Part shown: positions 19,308 to 20,208 of the stretch, in pieces
How the letters are laid out: each line of letters starts with the position of its first letter
Position numbering within the stretch: position 1 is the first letter of the stretch
IMG/VR virus record: IMGVR_UViG_3300037427_000570
Coordinates: 1 to 20,208 of that record
Source: a virus
DNA length: 20,208 bases
Reading direction: 5' to 3' (one strand)
Program-made: the position numbers and the translations under genes
The notes under the pieces: generated by a model
What the model was told of the DNA's origin: nothing
Databases searched by the model: none
What the model saw: the letters and a program-made list of their open reading frames with translations, nothing else

Positions 19308-20208
19308 ATGACAGTATCCTCTCCTAGACGGAAGAATCGTCTTCAAGAGGCCAGTCTTATAGAAGGACCAATGCTCCTTCTACAAAATATCCGTGGGTTT
19401 AGATCGCATCGTTCTTTAATGTGGTTAGCCTGTGTTCCAATTGCTCTATTAGGTTTAGGTCTGTTTGACTTTGCTGCTCATGCAAATGAGTTACCAGCAG
19501 AACTTAATGCAGCATTTTTGGCAAACAATCTTTGGTTACTTGTAGCAACAATCCTAGTCATCTTTATGAATGCAGGATTCGCAATGGTAGAAGCAGGTAT
19601 GTGTAGGCAGAAGAATGCTGTCAATATCCTGTCTAAAAATTTATTTGTATTTGCTTTAGCAGTAACATCTTATTGGTTTGTCGGATATTCCTTAATGTAC
19701 GGTGATGCCGTAGCACAAGGATGGCTTTATTTCAATGGTTTATTTTTCGATCCAACTGTAACTCCAGAGTTAATTGGGGAAGGTGGATTAGTTCCAACAG
19801 TTGACTTCTTATTCCAAGCAGCATTTGCTGGAACAGCAGCAACTATTGTATCAGGTTTAGTGGCAGAGAGAGTTAAGTTTGGTGAGTTCGTTGTGTTCTC
19901 ATTAGTACTTACTGCATTCATCTATCCTATTGCTGGTAGTTGGCAGTGGAATGGTGGTTGGTTATCAGAAGCAGGGTTTATTGACTTTGCTGGTTCATCA
20001 ATTGTTCACTCTGTTGGTGCATGGGCAGGATTAGTGGGTGCATACTTACTTGGTCCTCGTATTGGTAAGTATGTTAATGGTAAAGCACAAGCAATGCCAG
20101 GACATAACATGGCAATTGCTACATTAGGTGCTCTTATTCTTTGGATTGGTTGGTATGGGTTTAACCCAGGTTCTCAACTGGCAATGGATCAGTGGGTTCC
20201 TTATGTTG
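19308..20208 (+). CDS. amt: Ammonium transporter, Amt family (cut at right edge)
   Basis: The first 300 residues of an Amt channel that conducts ammonium across the inner membrane. ATG 19308 is chosen because AAAAGG lies seven bases upstream; in-frame ATG 19302 is too close to it. Seen: a cytoplasmic-type basic start (SPRRKNRLQEASLIEG), an extra N-terminal hydrophobic segment at about 38-57 as in cyanobacterial Amt1, then TM segments with FMNAGFAMVEAGMCRQKN at 86-103, TAATIVSGLVAERVKFGEF at 176-194, IDFAGSSIVH with D226 and H234 (equivalents of AmtB D160 and the first pore His H168), GLVGAYLLGPR and ILWIGWYGFNPGSQ. The second pore His lies beyond the window. No frame break is seen. It is a host-derived gene by all appearances, with its own NtcA-type promoter region. 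Confidence 0.95.
   Translation, partial: MTVSSPRRKNRLQEASLIEGPMLLLQNIRGFRSHRSLMWLACVPIALLGLGLFDFAAHANELPAELNAAFLANNLWLLVATILVIFMNAGFAMVEAGMCRQKNAVNILSKNLFVFALAVTSYWFVGYSLMYGDAVAQGWLYFNGLFFDPTVTPELIGEGGLVPTVDFLFQAAFAGTAATIVSGLVAERVKFGEFVVFSLVLTAFIYPIAGSWQWNGGWLSEAGFIDFAGSSIVHSVGAWAGLVGAYLLGPRIGKYVNGKAQAMPGHNMAIATLGALILWIGWYGFNPGSQLAMDQWVPYV

Noticed and set aside
19326-19342. Possible glutamine-riboswitch-like element (AGACGGAAGAATCGTCT) at the start of amt
   Set aside because: It is a 5-bp hairpin inside the amt coding region; the remaining conserved parts of the glutamine riboswitch are not visible.
1-20208. tRNA genes, attachment sites or insertion sequences
   Set aside because: No cloverleaf with GTTCRAAYC-type loop, no transposase-like frame and no long terminal inverted repeats were seen by eye; a dedicated tRNA scan would settle the first.

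Overview
The window reads as a stretch of a T4-like cyanomyovirus (marine Prochlorococcus/Synechococcus myophage), probably a genome fragment or assembled contig. The grounds are: AT-rich DNA with tightly packed and often overlapping small genes; class Ia ribonucleotide reductase nrdA-nrdB; T4-style late promoters (TATAAATA and one-mismatch variants) 21-27 bases ahead of several genes; and the usual cyanophage set of host-derived metabolic genes, namely heme oxygenase, plastocyanin, a PsbN-like protein, an Nfu-type Fe-S protein, a TalC-type transaldolase, a small porin-like protein and an ammonium transporter. I see no tRNA, rRNA, CRISPR or insertion sequence.

Layout. (1) 3-2724: the 3' part of nrdA and all of nrdB, for deoxynucleotide supply. 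(2) 2752-7256: three plus-strand genes for very basic, low-complexity, repeat-bearing proteins of likely virion type; the first two have consensus late promoters. (3) 7259-7963, minus strand: two diverged tandem paralogues resembling phage beta-sandwich structural proteins. (4) 8001-9545: a sigma70-type promoter, a SegE-like GIY-YIG endonuclease gene, an acidic protein and two small membrane proteins. (5) 9618-12432: an electron-transport and cofactor cassette (unknown gene, ho1, psbN-like, unknown, petE, a 44-codon gene hidden after petE, two unknowns, nfu). (6) 12392-15721: a membrane protein and a membrane peptide, a staphylococcal-nuclease-like protein, then six translationally coupled genes, five of them probably for membrane proteins. 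(7) 15435-17538, minus strand: three genes for Sec-exported proteins, whose last member overlaps the plus-strand operon tail-to-tail by 287 bases and lacks a normal start codon. (8) 17641-19105: a coiled-coil protein, talC and the porin-like gene behind a structured leader, ended by a strong terminator. (9) 19205-20208: a perfect NtcA-type box, two TATAAT boxes and the first 300 codons of amt, cut by the window edge.

How the genes fit together: NrdAB makes dNTPs. TalC can feed pentose phosphates and NADPH production. HO1, PsbN-like, PetE and Nfu would keep or redirect photosynthetic electron flow and Fe-S or bilin chemistry. Amt and the porin-like protein would raise nutrient entry, with amt possibly driven by the host nitrogen regulator NtcA. 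The most unusual items are the NtcA-box/amt unit, the long antiparallel coding overlap with its codon-choice signature, the three-gene secreted-protein cassette with an apparent ATA start, and the extended His-rich PsbN-like protein.
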